64,000 nt of DNA from Favolaschia claudopus. Its lineage: Eukaryota; Basidiomycota; Agaricomycetes; Agaricales; Mycenaceae. Made by a program: the position numbers and the translations under genes. The DNA lies in the NCBI GenBank assembly GCA_037176885.1, contig JAWWNJ010000003.1, positions 434,001 through 498,000 of the forward strand, written 5' to 3'. Numbering within the stretch: position 1 is the first letter of the stretch; every line of letters starts with the position of its first letter. The notes under the pieces were generated by a model. That model ran no database searches, was not told the origin of the DNA, and was given only the letters and a program-made list of their open reading frames with translations. Of this stretch, positions 30,347 through 40,850 are shown one piece after another.

Positions 30347-31393
30347 ATGGCAACCCCCGCAGTTCCTCAGGACCTTTATTCCTACTGCACTCTCCTTCGA
30401 AGCGAACTACAGCGCGTCCACGACCGTCTTGATCGTCTTGAGTTTGGGGACACTGCAGCCTCTACTCCCCGAGGGCATGCCTGGCGCTTCTCCTGGGATG
30501 GCGCTCGCTGGGGCTCTGAACCATCAACCCCAGCCCCTACCCCTGCCATCATCGCTGTCGGCCACACCGCCATACCACTCGCCGAAACCCTCCCTACTGC
30601 ACAGGACGCACCGTCCCGCTACTCGTGTACGCTTGTGGTGCCTGACTCGGTCGTCGGGCATATCGTTGGCCGTGGTGGTAAGGGTCTTCATCAGTCGCAC
30701 GACATCTCCGGAGCCCAACTTCGAGCCTATACTAATAAGGCTTCCCCCTTGGAGCGCCGTGTATCTATCCGTGGTACCGACCAGCAAATCGGTGAAGCGC
30801 TAATTGCGCTTGGGAAGCGTTTCATGCGTAAGCGTATCCGCTCTAAGAAGAAAGGTCCGTCACGCCTTTCCGGGGACCCTGCCCCTCCCCCTCCTGGCCC
30901 GGTGCCGGTTTTGCCGAACGCTTCTGGCGAGGGCGCTCGCCCGCTGAAGAAGCGCGCACACCCCGTCCATCCGTCTCAGCCACCGGCTCCGGTTCCACCC
31001 CCTCCAGCGGCCAGTGCTCAGCCGCACCCAGGTGCCGCTACACAGCCAAGGAAGTCTGGGGTGCGATTTGCACCACAGGAGTCTTCCTACCCCGCCTCTA
31101 ACTCTCTACCCCATAACCCTGCCGCCATCTCTATTCCTACGCAGGTAATGGCGTCCCCTATTCCTACTCCCCGCCCCAGCTCTACTCCTTATGCCCCCTC
31201 GGTGGCCATGCCCACTGCCATCCCGTCCCCCTCTCCACGTTCAGTAGCTCCTTCGCCTATGGCCATTGATGCTATTCGACCTGAAAGGGGACGTCGACAA
31301 CAGACGGCACGGCGAGGCGGTGCAGTGTCTGCGTCTGATTCGCGGATTGACTCCCAGGGCAACCTACTCTTCCGTGGCGATCCAGGATTTTGA
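30347..31393 (+). CDS. KH-domain RNA-binding protein in an LTR element
   Basis: 348 codons from ATG 30347 to TGA 31393, no introns. N-terminal coiled-coil-like helix (LLRSELQRVHDRLDRLEFG), a Pro-rich linker, then a single KH domain at about residues 90-160: CTLVVPDSVVGHIVGRGGKG with the GxxG loop GRGGKG, followed by an alpha/beta tail (RRVSIRGTDQQIGEALIALG). A basic patch RKRIRSKKK follows, then about 170 residues of Pro/Ser/Ala-rich disorder. KH domains bind single-stranded RNA or DNA. Inside a non-autonomous LTR element it could replace gag in packaging, or be a captured host gene. Codon use is GC-rich and the frame is intact. Confidence 0.85.
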   Translation: MATPAVPQDLYSYCTLLRSELQRVHDRLDRLEFGDTAASTPRGHAWRFSWDGARWGSEPSTPAPTPAIIAVGHTAIPLAETLPTAQDAPSRYSCTLVVPDSVVGHIVGRGGKGLHQSHDISGAQLRAYTNKASPLERRVSIRGTDQQIGEALIALGKRFMRKRIRSKKKGPSRLSGDPAPPPPGPVPVLPNASGEGARPLKKRAHPVHPSQPPAPVPPPPAASAQPHPGAATQPRKSGVRFAPQESSYPASNSLPHNPAAISIPTQVMASPIPTPRPSSTPYAPSVAMPTAIPSPSPRSVAPSPMAIDAIRPERGRRQQTARRGGAVSASDSRIDSQGNLLFRGDPGF

Positions 31394-31456
31394 AGGATCG
31401 TTCATTCTACTGGGCTCTGGTCTTCGTCGAGGCGACGAATCTTGAAGAGGGGGTGA

Positions 31457-31641
31457 TGTCAGGGGATTCCACAGCTATGACATCTTCTGACTTGGGCAGA
31501 AGTTCTCTGTCTCCAAGACATCATGCTGTGTGCTCACTTATGTCATATCTTACGTCACCTCTTGTATATAAGTAGTTCACTGGGGATCTCTGATCCCCAG
31601 GTTTGTTATCGACTTGGCTCCTGGGCCCTTCTCCCCTTACA
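31457..31641 (+). repeat. 3' LTR of the KH element
   Basis: Matches the 5' LTR apart from the missing 4 bp (AGTAGTTAGTT versus AGTAGTT) after TATATAAGT. Confidence 0.88.
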
Positions 31642-31924
31642 GAGCTACAAACCTTACGATTTCATGCAAGTCCAATGTCAGGAAACATTCGCCGTTTTCT
31701 GAAGGTTTTTTTATCTGTGCTGTCAATCCATCAAAATCCCTTGATGAAAGCCCGTTTTTCTTACTGCCTTCCTGTAGCCGTATCGCTACGAAACTTGTAG
31801 AATCTGTAGCTGAAAGGCATATAAACAGGTTCCGAAAAGTCCGGAGGTCCAAATTGAAAAGGGGGAAGAGGAAAATCGAAAATCCAGACTCGTTGTGCAA
31901 ATCCAGACCTATTTGGCAGGATAG

Positions 31925-32873
31925 TATCCCACAAATATCCCATTTTAATCTGCTTCTTTGCTGAGTCCTGACATGACTAAATCTGCTCTTTCTTGCCCTA
32001 TATCAGAGCCTGTGACGGACTACCTGGCACATTGAATCCAGGGGAGCTGAAGGCTCATGGAGTTTATAAATTTGTCAGGAGAAATCATCATAAGTACGAT
32101 GTTCTGCCGCACAATGTGGGAGAATTAAGCACAGACCTCATGAGGAATTTATTTTTGTGGACTCAGGTGTTTCAATCAAACTTTGCTCCCGATATGCTTT
32201 CACGGCTCTCGGGTTGAGGACATTTCTGGTCTTCAACACAAAGCTGACAGACTTAGGGATGAGCTGTTAGTCGCCTGCATTGCAATCCTGACCACGCTAG
32301 CTACTTACGTGGTATTCAGGTTCACGGCTCTATTGAACATCAATCACTTCCACGCGGGGCTCAGTGCTGGAACATACAGACATCATCAAGGATATCCAGC
32401 ATACTGAACATAGACAAGTGCGGGTGGATTAATTCGCGAGCCATTTACCAAGAGTTTTCAAAGAAAAGAACGTGTTACACTATCACGTGTTTTTATTGCA
32501 GTTTGCATATGGGCGCCATCTGATGCCACCCCTAAAAATAGAACAGCCTATTTCTGGAACTTTTGATGCAAATTGACACTGCGATCAAATTCATCAAATC
32601 CGCGGCCTCGGCCGGAAATCGAACCGTGCCCGTCCTCGGCCTAAACACCAGTGGCGGCAAAATCTGATGTCACCCCAAAAAAAGGACATTTTTATCAAAC
32701 CGCCTCCAAACCCCCCTTGGCCTCCCCCACCTCTGACGTCCCAAAAAGGCAATTACTTACAAACGCGATAAGATAACGGACTTCGCACGTACTTAGAGAG
32801 CAATTATGGGGAAGCTTGCTTCCCCATTCATCGGTACTTACTATTTTGCCACCCGCCAGGAATAGTAAGTATA
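31925..32873. other. No supported gene
   Basis: Unrecognised sequence. It contains CAGTGGCGGCAAAATCTGAT at 32650, repeated directly at 34036, and a hairpin TGGGGAAGCTTGCTTCCCCA at 32806-32825 that resembles the one at 27814. Confidence 0.5.
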
Positions 32874-33377
32874 GTATTTCGGTCGATTCGCCCGGCCTGT
32901 GACCTGTGACACACCGGAACGAAATTTGACATTCGTCAATGGACCAAAAGCACTGTGACACGCAAGAATATTCGTCTATTGCCTTGAAAACCGACCACTT
33001 TCCTCCACCCTTTGAGAAGATTATTAGAAGCGAAAACGGGGCAGAAATTGAAGATTTTCTGCTAATCATTCATTTAAGCAGCATTGCCGTCAAGCGCCTG
33101 ATTGACAGTGATGGCTAGCCTCGGTTGGCTTGATTTGGTATGAAAAGCCGTCATTTTCCGTCGTTCCGTGTCAACGGCGATCAGGTGAAAGAATCGGCCA
33201 CAAATTGCGCGCGGTTGAGCGCGCAGGAAGAAAAATACGCTTTTTCGGCAATTTTTTTCGGGATTTTGCGACTTTTTTTATCACATTCGTCAATCGGCGC
33301 GGTGACCTGTGACATGCACGAAAAATTTCGTCAATTTAGGTCCCTTTGACGCGTGACAGGCGAATTGATCGAAATAG
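32874..33377. mobile_element. 504-bp TA-type MITE
   Basis: Ends GTATTTCGGTCGATTCGCC and its near-inverse GGCGAATTGATCGAAATAG, flanked by TA. The tip (TATTTCG-TCAATTCG) is shared with the MITE at 41931-42175. No coding sequence. Confidence 0.7.
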
Positions 33378-33398
33378 TACAGTACCAGCAAAATGATA

Positions 33399-34028
33399 CA
33401 GTATTTTGACGCTGCTTTACACAGCGACATTCCTTTACACACTTTGACTATTGGTCGCATTCGGGGAAAATTGGGCAAATCATGTAACTGTATACTCAAT
33501 ATGAGTTATTTAGGCCCGATTTAGATGTCTAAGCACGAGTTTTGGCCATAGATGGTCGGGAGCTGGCGAAAAGTGAGACATCAGTGCCATCAATTTTGGC
33601 AACTTTCATCAATCGGTCGTTTACACACTACAAATCTGTGAACATAGACACCCTCTCTTCATCTAAATCCTCGAAAATATTGTTGGACCCTCAGTGGGTA
33701 GGGCTCCAACCCGTCCGTCTTTGGACGGAAAAAACGGACGGGACGGACGGACGGAACCCGTCCCGTCCAGGCTTTGCGAGGTCAACAAGACGGACAGGAC
33801 GGGACGGACGGCACCCGTCCCGTCTGACGCTAGACGGACGGGTCCGGACGGCTGACTGCCGTTTTTCCCGTTTTCTTGGCCGGAATTAAACGGACGGGAC
33901 GGACGGGTTGAAGCCCTATCAGTGGGGTACTTAGAAAAGGTCTGTGTACTCAGATGTGGCATAAGAACAAAACATGTAACTCAAATCTCAAAATCATTTT
34001 TGGTGTGTAAAGGAGCGTCAAAATACTG
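33399..34028. mobile_element. 630-bp TA-type MITE holding a hAT MITE
   Basis: Ends CAGTATTTTGACGCTGCTTT, inverted with one mismatch, TA on both sides. It is interrupted by 33699-33918. Confidence 0.75.
33699..33918. mobile_element. 220-bp GGACGG-rich hAT MITE
   Basis: Ends TAGGGCTCCAACCCGTCCG and the inverse, duplication TCAGTGGG (33691-33698, 33919-33926). The interior is packed with GGACGG/CCGTCC words in opposite orientation. TAGGG tips with 8-bp TSD are typical of hAT. Confidence 0.85.
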
Positions 34029-34153
34029 TAAGTACCAGTGGCGGCAAAATCTGATTCAGAAAGTTTCCGCGTGTCAATCACGTGTGAAAATTTGTGTGAA
34101 CTCCCGACTCTTCGGCGCAGCAATTGGCAACTGAAAGTCAACCCTCTTGTCAA

Positions 34154-35435
34154 ATGTTGAAGGTGAGTACCGTTCGGTCGCGGATGTTTATCCTAAGGCA
34201 TTGGCTTACAGGGTGCGTATCACATCCTCATAAATACTCAACTTGGACAAGGCCACGGTGGTACGGTATATTTAGCCATCGGTCCGGAAAGTACTTCCTT
34301 TTATGCTCGGTTCGGGAGCCGCATTCCTAGCCAAAACGTGCAGGACGTACTATCGCTTGTAAAGTCATCAAACGCGATCGGGGCGATTCTGCTATCTTCC
34401 GGGAAATTTCCATTTTACTCGCCGTAAAGCATGTGCGATGTCAACTATGAACCCGCTACACACTATGCTAACACACTTTTGCCTAGCCCAATCTCATCGA
34501 ACTATTGGACACAGCGCAGGACGAGCTTAACGTGTTTGTTACCTTTATTTCGGCCCAAAGATAATCTCTGGCTAATTGTAACCCCATCCAATATAGATAC
34601 CTGTTCTTTCCAAAATACGACACCAGCCTCCAAGATCACCTTGCTACGCAGATCCTTCTTTCAGACCACGCAGCCAGGAGAATCGTTTGGCAAATTCTCG
34701 ATGGCATTCGTTATCTCCACGGCCTCGGGATCTCTCATCGAGGTAAGTCACCGGGTCGGTTCACGTCGATTTGATTTGACGTGCGAGTAGACATCAAGGT
34801 ACGCTATCCGCTAGGTCTCAGATGACATTATGATAGATGCTCCCAGCCTGATAACATCCTCGTCTGCACAAGATGGTCAACACAAAATCCCACCATCTGC
34901 ATAGCGGATCTCGGAATGGCAACATACCAGGCTCACTCCGGCGCGAACATCTATGGCACAGTCTCTTTCATGCCTCCCGAAGCGATTGCCTCTTTCGTCG
35001 ACCCAACCTTGTCCTATGATTTGTGCAGTTCCCATCACGAATCAATGTTCCGCCTTGCTCACAAACATGTATTCAGCCAAGTCGCCGATATGTGGAGTGT
35101 TGGCGTCGTGGCATTCATGCTCATTTCGTGCGTTGCGTGTTTTGTCAAATTCCCGCACCAATCTATTATCCTCAGCGGGTTTCATCCATTTCATTCCATT
35201 TACCTACACCACACCCAGGCCAAAATTTCAGCCGGCTTACTTCTTTTTCAGCCTTGGCTCTCCATTACTTCTGGTAAGAAAGGCATACTCGCCCTGCGAG
35301 CCTGGCTTCTGGCTTGTTTCTTACTCCTGCATTACAGGGAACTATCTTGTCGCTGAATTATGCCACCTTGATCCACTGTACAGGATCACAGCTACATTAG
35401 CCCTCCAACATTCGTGGTTTGCCTTGCACATATGA
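34154..35435 (+). CDS. Serine/threonine protein kinase-like gene with introns
   Basis: ATG 34154 starts a 3-codon exon (MLK), intron 34163-34211, then GAYHILINTQLGQGHGGTVY with the glycine-rich loop. Further short introns lead to ACKVIKRDRGDSAIFREISI (VAIK Lys), PNLIELLDTAQDELNVF, IRYLHGLGISHRDIKPDNIL (catalytic HRDxKxxN split over a tiny exon), ICIADLGMATYQ (DFG as DLG), GTVSFMPPEAI (APE as PPE), QVADMWSVGVVAFML, and LDPLYRITATLALQHSWF at the end, stop 35435. The full set of kinase landmarks can be read across spliced exons of CAMK-like pattern. The DLG form and some frame joins in 34540-34620 and 35150-35350 need transcript support, so it could be slightly damaged. Confidence 0.7.
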
Positions 35436-36131
35436 CACCGGACTACTCGGAAAGACGGACGATGGATGGATTGAACTCCAATGATACTTACAGTAACTTA
35501 ATTTGTTATAGAGATTTTTCGGTAGCAGAAAAGAGCAGAAAGTAGCTTAGACTCATCAAGCCATTCATGATTTGTATGGCACGTCGACCGGTGGAAGATT
35601 TGCATCGCGAGAATCCCTAATATTCGAACAGTGATACTCGACGAACGCTTCGGGAACGGTATAAACGAGAATCGAAAACGACAAGCTGATATGTATCAGT
35701 CGGCCTGCGAAGCCATCAACTCCATCAATTCTGATATTCGGCCCATGTCCCATGTCTGTGGAGGGAACCAGTCGGATGTATGTCCGAGCTGGAGAGGACG
35801 CCAAGAAGCACAGCCTCTCGACGAGCTCTTCACCGTCCTTGACATGATCGTTCCCACAGTGCGACATCCGCGGAAATCGAACCGCGACCAATCCACTTAC
35901 CGTACACATACGCTCCCGCCGTCGCCTCTCGCGCCGACTATCACATTCAGCGGATGGCAGGTCCAAGACATGACCTGGTATCGCACGCAGCACGCTCCCG
36001 ATCCTCTGCCTCTACTTCACTTGAAAACGCGCGGTCTCAGCAAAGTCCCAGCAGTTGTCATGACCATTGCGGCGCAGAGTGCCTCATTTGTGCGTTCATC
36101 CCGTTCTCGTACATTCTTAGTCGAGTGACTA
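35436..36131. other. No supported gene
   Basis: A plus-strand frame to 36128 (internal ATG 35691) reads DELFTVLDMIVPTVRHPRKS and is Pro/Ser-rich later. No domain is recognised. It might be 3' sequence of the kinase locus. Confidence 0.35.
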
Positions 36132-36247
36132 GAGCTTATTGGCAAACCGTGAAAAGTGAGATTTAGCCCTACCCAGATGTCAATTACTTCTCATCTGTGG
36201 AGCGAAAGCTTTTACCAGTTGTGTTCCTCATAGTAGAGAGCACACTA

Positions 36248-36410
36248 GAGCACTTTGGCAAACGGTGAAAAATGATTTCTTTCTTCAGTTCCCGCTAACC
36301 AAATTTTGGTTGTGGAGCCGCAAAACAGCGCGCAGCCCACTGTAGTTTTTCACCAAACTCGCTTAGTCTTTCAAACTGAAGTTTGATTTTCACCGATTGC
36401 CAAAATGCTC
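36248..36410. mobile_element. 163-bp TA-type MITE, same family nested in itself
   Basis: Ends GAGCACTTTGGCAAACGG and CCGATTGCCAAAATGCTC, TA on both sides. Confidence 0.75.
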
Positions 36411-36460
36411 TACTGGCATCTTTCACTTGTGGAGCTTTTACTTTTCACGATTGTCGCTTA

Positions 36461-36856
36461 CTATCGTGCCAAATAGGTCTGGATTTGCACAACAGTCAGT
36501 GTTTCTCTTCTCCCTTTTCGATTTGGACCTCCGGACTTTTCGGAATCTGTTTGTATGCTATTGGGCTATACATCCTGCAAGTTTCGTAGCGATACGGCCA
36601 AAGGAAGGCAGTAAGAAAAACGGGCTTTCATCAAGGTATTTTGATGGATTGACAGGACAGATCAAAAACCTCGAGAAAACGGCGAACGTTTCTTGACATT
36701 GGACTTGCATGAAATCGTGAGGATTTTAGCTCTACCCATAGTGAATTGGTACCGGAATAAATGCCGAAAAATCCGGAAACCCAAAGTGCAAAGGGAGGAG
36801 GGAAAAATCGAAAATCCAGACCCATTGTGAAAATCCAGACCTATTTGGCACAATAG
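36461..36856. mobile_element. 396-bp TA-type MITE, relative of 29924-31924
   Basis: Ends CTATCGTGCCAAATAGGTC and the inverse, TA duplications. The interior matches both halves of the copy at 29924-31924, which confirms the empty structure of that one. Confidence 0.85.
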
Positions 36857-36902
36857 TAACTTTTCACTTGAAAATCTACTTCTACCGGTTGCCAATGAGC
36901 TC

Positions 36903-37575
36903 TACTCCCTGACTTGCTTTCACAGTATCGCCTCCGTAACGGAATTCTAACTACGGTTTGAGCCAGACCGTCCCATTTTCTGGAGGTGCGTACCTCGTCG
37001 CTTCTCCTCTCACTCGGGATGGCCGATGCCTAGAGCCCTGTAGCCTCTTCAGGGTACGTTGCATATGTATAACGTCGTCTGCGCAATTTTCTCAACATCT
37101 TCATCGAGTCGCTACGTGTCGTCAGTTTCAAGGCGGTTGCATCTGTGGCGCGCGGATCCTATCCCAGAAGCAAGTGGAGTTTAGTATCTATCCTGTTTCC
37201 GAATGGCGTGAAGAAAATGGAGTATATTTTCACCAGTGTAATCGTCATGGACGTAAGAGTATTTGTTTCAAGTTTGCGCTGCTTTTGCATATATTGATTC
37301 AATCACCTCAAGTTTCATCGGGTTATGGTACATGGACCATCGAGTTTGCTCAACAAACCCGACCCGAGGGCGAACGGAACAAAACTGGGGATCGTTGAAT
37401 GCACGGATCATTCTATCGCATTCAGCGCTATGCTGGTACGTACAAATATTCCACAATTGTACCCCAGGTCATTCACTTCTAACTCAAGGCCCGCTTCATC
37501 ATTTCGGCCGGCAAGCCTTTCGCATCCACTGGGCAGATGACAAAAATCAGCAAGCTCCCCCAATCTAATAGAGTA
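36903..37575. other. No firmly supported gene
   Basis: A possible spliced reading exists (MSQTVPFSGGAYLVASPL, intron from GTACGTTGC at about 37053 to GTCGTCAG, then FQGGCICGARILSQKQVEF), but no domain is recognised. Confidence 0.35.
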
Positions 37576-38360
37576 CTAGCAGTGAGCCCGTGCTTCGCCA
37601 CGGGTTGGATCTCAATATAAGATATGCAAAGAGTGTTTAAGGACAAAATTTGAATGAATACAAAGTGCAAATATACTATTCTACTATCGCTGACGGCGGC
37701 GACCCCCAGTGGAACTACCTTCGCCTTTATCCTCATCTCCGCTGTTCGGCGGTTCAGTAGGGTGATCATCGCTGGTGACTAAGGTGATTTTTCGCTTTTT
37801 TGGAGCGGGTTGTTCCTTGACCTCGTCGAAGCCAGTGAACGTAGAAATCACATACTCAATTTAACAGGACTTGGTTCCGCTTTTGGCGCAGACGTCCCTT
37901 GGCCAACAAAGGTGACTTTCTCGATGTCGATGATGAAATGTTTGACAGTACGATCCGGGTTGCGCTCAACACCAGTTACGACCGGCTTCCCTGGCCCAGG
38001 AAGGGGTTTTTTGTTCTTCCAGCGCGGGGTTTCGGGGAAAACACAGTGTACCGGGAATTGGTTGTTGTAAGCCTTGTTGGCGGAGAGATATTGCTCAGCG
38101 GTAATGTCGAAAGATGAGTTCTGCTTGTCAACATTGGAAGCAGCGCCGCATACGCTGACAAATGGGTGATATTTGGGGGTGAAATTTTCAGGCAACCCCA
38201 TGGAAAGGTTTGTTAGTTTGAGCGTATTGAAAATACAGGCCAAAGGGTAAGTGAAACTCACAGATACGATATCTCCGAAGAGGTGGTAGTCACCTCCCGA
38301 CATACCAACCCATTCCGCTGGCAACGTTATTGATCTCGGCTTTTGCTCTCCTACGCTCTT
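37576..38360 (-). mobile_element. Second Helitron remnant (3' end)
   Basis: On the minus strand the 3' end has the hairpin CCCGTGGCGAAGCACGGG, then CTCACTG, then CTAG-T, the same termin as at 27798. It carries the 3' half of the same gene. At about 38360 it is cut by, or joined to, LINE sequence. Confidence 0.65.
37684..38348 (-). pseudogene. Second copy of the Helitron-borne OB-fold/SSB-like gene
   Basis: Minus strand, ending at TAG 37686-37684. Shares with 26690-27687 the blocks DYHLFGDIVS, VCGAASNVDKQNSSFDI, AEQYLSANKAYNNQFPVHCV, FPETPRWKNKKPLPGPGKPV, VKHFIIDIEKVTFVG and a tail FTGFDEVKEQPAPKKRKITL with the nuclear signal. The frame that is broken in the first copy is intact here through DRTVKHF. 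The intron acceptor after GDIVS appears altered, and the last intron seems lost or its donor mutated (SPVKLSM-stop). The 5' exons are missing. Confidence 0.6.
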
Positions 38361-38361
38361 C

Positions 38362-40326
38362 ATGTCGGTGAAAACTACGGTCGATCCATCTCTTTGCGTG
38401 GGCAGCGATCACCTCCCGATCATTTACTCACTGGATTTTGAGGTCTCCAGATCCGCATCAAAGAGATTCAACACTGACAAGATGGACCTCGATCTATTCC
38501 TGGGAACATTGCGGCGTGAGCTTGAACTACGTCCAGTCCCGGTAATCTCGACGCTGGAGGCACTCGACGAAGCAGCGGAGCTACTCAACAAGATCTACCT
38601 GGCAGCCTTGGAGAACTCTACTCCGCTCCACCGTCCGTCCTCTATGGCTAAACGATGGTGGACGCAGACGCTAACGCACCTTCGGTCTCGCATGCAAGAC
38701 TTGACTCTGCGTGGTCCCTGTGGCTCGAGGCACGGCGCGACTTCTACAGAGCCATCTCTCAGGCTAAACAGGAGACATGGACGACATTCGTGAAAGAGCT
38801 TGAACGTGTCGATGTCTACAAAGCCCTTAACCGCCTCAAGGAGCGCCAGTCTGCTATCTTCCCCTCCATCTGCGATCCGGAATCGGGCTCAGTCGCACTC
38901 TCGCACCGGGACCGAGGCCGTATACTCGCGCGGGCATGGTTCGGGACCAAGGCTACCGACGTAACAACCCTCAAGCCCCCAGATGTGCCTCCGGCCACGA
39001 GCGCAGACGAACCGTCTTGCGGCGCCCGGAATAAGCGAGGGGGGGTCTGTTTGGAGGCTCTGCCTCTGGACGGACTTCCGCCTCGTGCGGAGATTTTGTC
39101 TGCCCCCCATAACACATCTGAACCACCTGTCACCCCTGTAGATCCACTCACCCTCGCCGACTCCTTAGCAATTGACAACGAGCGCCCATTCATCGACGTT
39201 ACTGACCACGAAGTGGATGCGGTTATCTTGTCTGCTCCACCTTGGAAGGCTCCTGATCGCTTTGGGTTACAGATGGGGTTCATACAACGTGGCTATTCCG
39301 TCACTCGCGAGTGGATTCGCGCCATTTTCAAGGCCTCACTTGCCCTGGGCACTAAACCGACGCCATACAAGTCCAACGTCGCGACGCCGATCCACAAACA
39401 AGGCAAGAAAGACAAGACCTCTCCCAAGGCCTGGCGTCCTGTGGAAAACTTTGAAAACATTCTTGCCAAGCCTCTGGAGCGCCTTGTTGCGGACCGACTA
39501 TCTCACGAAGCTGAAGTGTTGGGGTTTCTAGAAGACGCGCAATATGGTGGTCGCCCTGGCCATTCCACGCTTCAGGCAGTTGACGGATACATCCACCGAG
39601 TCCGGACCCAGCTCGATGCAGGTAACACGGTCTCCATGGGATTTGCGAACACTCTATATGGCTCGCGTGGACCCATACCTCACGGCCGGGTGCGAAGTCT
39701 GTCTAGATATTGAGGCAAAAAGTCTGCAGCTTCTGGAGAAGGTTCAACTGAAATTTTTGCGCCGAATGCTCGGAATTGGCTCGCGCTCGATGAAGGCCGT
39801 TCTCTTTTCCGAAACGGGGATTTGGCCGATTCGTTACCGCCGCATCTATCTTGCCCTCAAGAATCTGTGCTACTGGGTTCAGTTGGATGAAGATCGACCG
39901 GCATGGAACGCGCTACAAGAATCTATCAACCTGGCTCGTCAGCGCAATATCTCTTGGATAAATGATTTGCGAATTGTCCTTTCAAAATTGTACATCCCCG
40001 TGACACTGGATATCTCTGGTCCTTTGGAGGTTGCTGCAGTGAAAGAAGCCATGAATCAGGTCAAGCTCTCGATGGAGGCGTGGATTGACCATGAAATCTC
40101 GAATTCCTCCCGAACAAAAGACATCTTAGTAGGCAGGCTTGAAATGGACAAGGACACGGGAAAATTGGTCAAAAAATCCTTGGACTTTCGACACTACCTG
40201 CGCGTCAAAACACCTGGGCATCGACTTGCCCTCACGCGCATTGTTCTATCTAGTCACAGACTCGACAATGTGGTGATCTCCAGGTACGGGCAGTGCAGAA
40301 CAGATGGGATAAGGATGAGCCAATGA
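38362..40326 (+). pseudogene. LINE (non-LTR) remnant lacking the RT palm
   Basis: Begins in the end of an endonuclease domain (CVGSDHLPIIYSLDF), shifts frame at about 38670, then PSICDPESGSVALSHRDRGR and the RT N-terminal part: SAPPWKAPDRFGLQMGFIQR, WRPVENFENILAKPLERLVA, QYGGRPGHSTLQAVDGYIHR. At about 39640 it jumps (after GNTVSM) to DPYLTAGCEVCLD, the post-RT region, so the YADD palm is deleted. The rest (LLEKVQLKFLRRMLGIGSRS ... FRHYLRVKTPGHRLALTRI) is the C-terminal part typical of fungal Tad1/L1-like LINEs. 5'-truncated and dead. Confidence 0.8.
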
Positions 40327-40615
40327 GAATAGAGAGAAAGCCGCGATGACCGAGTGAAACTCGAGTCAACGGGCGCAGCCGCGAGCGAGATGGTGGCCGT
40401 CGAGAGCAAGGTGCGGAACGGAATGCGGGAGCAGTGATCCGAGCTTGCGTCGGGAGTTCTTGACAAATTATCCGTTGGGCCTCTTGTCTTCACTTTGTCT
40501 TCCTACACGCGTAGCGCGCGAGCCTGCGTGTCATCTCCTCCTGACTGAAATTGTGACTGTTCACTTGCCAAGCAACGAAGATACGAAAAGAAGGGTATCG
40601 GCTGAGGAAATGGGC
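40327..40615. other. No supported gene
   Basis: Possibly the 3' UTR of the LINE; no poly-A tail or simple repeat end is visible. Confidence 0.4.
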
Positions 40616-40850
40616 TACGGTAGGCGGGATGGTCGAGGTTGATTTTGCCATTCTGACATCTGAGTTCCGAAGAAGTCCGAAGTGCCGCGGCTAAGTACGT
40701 GATGTAACTGCCTAATTAGAAGCTGATGAAGCTTGTCTTAATGTAAATGAAATTGTAGAGTATTCTGAGGCAACCCCGCGCGAAAGAGAGGACATTGTGA
40801 GATGTTGTATGTGGCTGTGTAATGCGGCCGCCTCAAAGTTGGGGTTATTA
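40616..40850 (+). repeat. Left arm of the TACGGTAGGCGG TIR family
   Basis: Tip TACGGTAGGCGGGATGGTCG followed by GAGTTCCGAAGAAGTCCG and CGCGGCTAAGTACGTGATG. The interior to 40850 matches 46016-46267. A matching right arm in inverse orientation is at 45303-45436, so the parent element may have spanned both. Confidence 0.65.

Larger units (their letters stand above)
30053..31641 (+). mobile_element. 1.6-kb LTR element encoding only a KH-domain protein
   Basis: LTRs of 189 and 185 bp, apparently identical apart from a 4-bp indel, flanked by the 5-bp duplication GAGCT (30048-30052, 31642-31646). A purine tract GAAGAGGGGGTGA precedes the 3' LTR. The internal part is 1.2 kb and almost wholly one ORF. 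No protease, RT or integrase, so it must depend on another element. I see no clear PBS after the 5' LTR (GCATAACAAACC). High LTR identity means a recent insertion. Confidence 0.88.
29924..31924. mobile_element. TA-type MITE split by an LTR element
   Basis: Ends CTATCCTGCCAAATAGGTC, inverted, with TA duplications; the arms match over about 90 bp. Without the inserted LTR element it is about 407 bp, close to its intact relative at 36461-36856. Confidence 0.85.
36132..36902. mobile_element. TA-type MITE containing two further MITEs
   Basis: Ends GAGCTTATTGGCAAACCG and CGGTTGCCAATGAGCTC with TA duplications. It contains a second, smaller copy of its own family (36248-36410) and an unrelated MITE (36461-36856). 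Confidence 0.75.
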
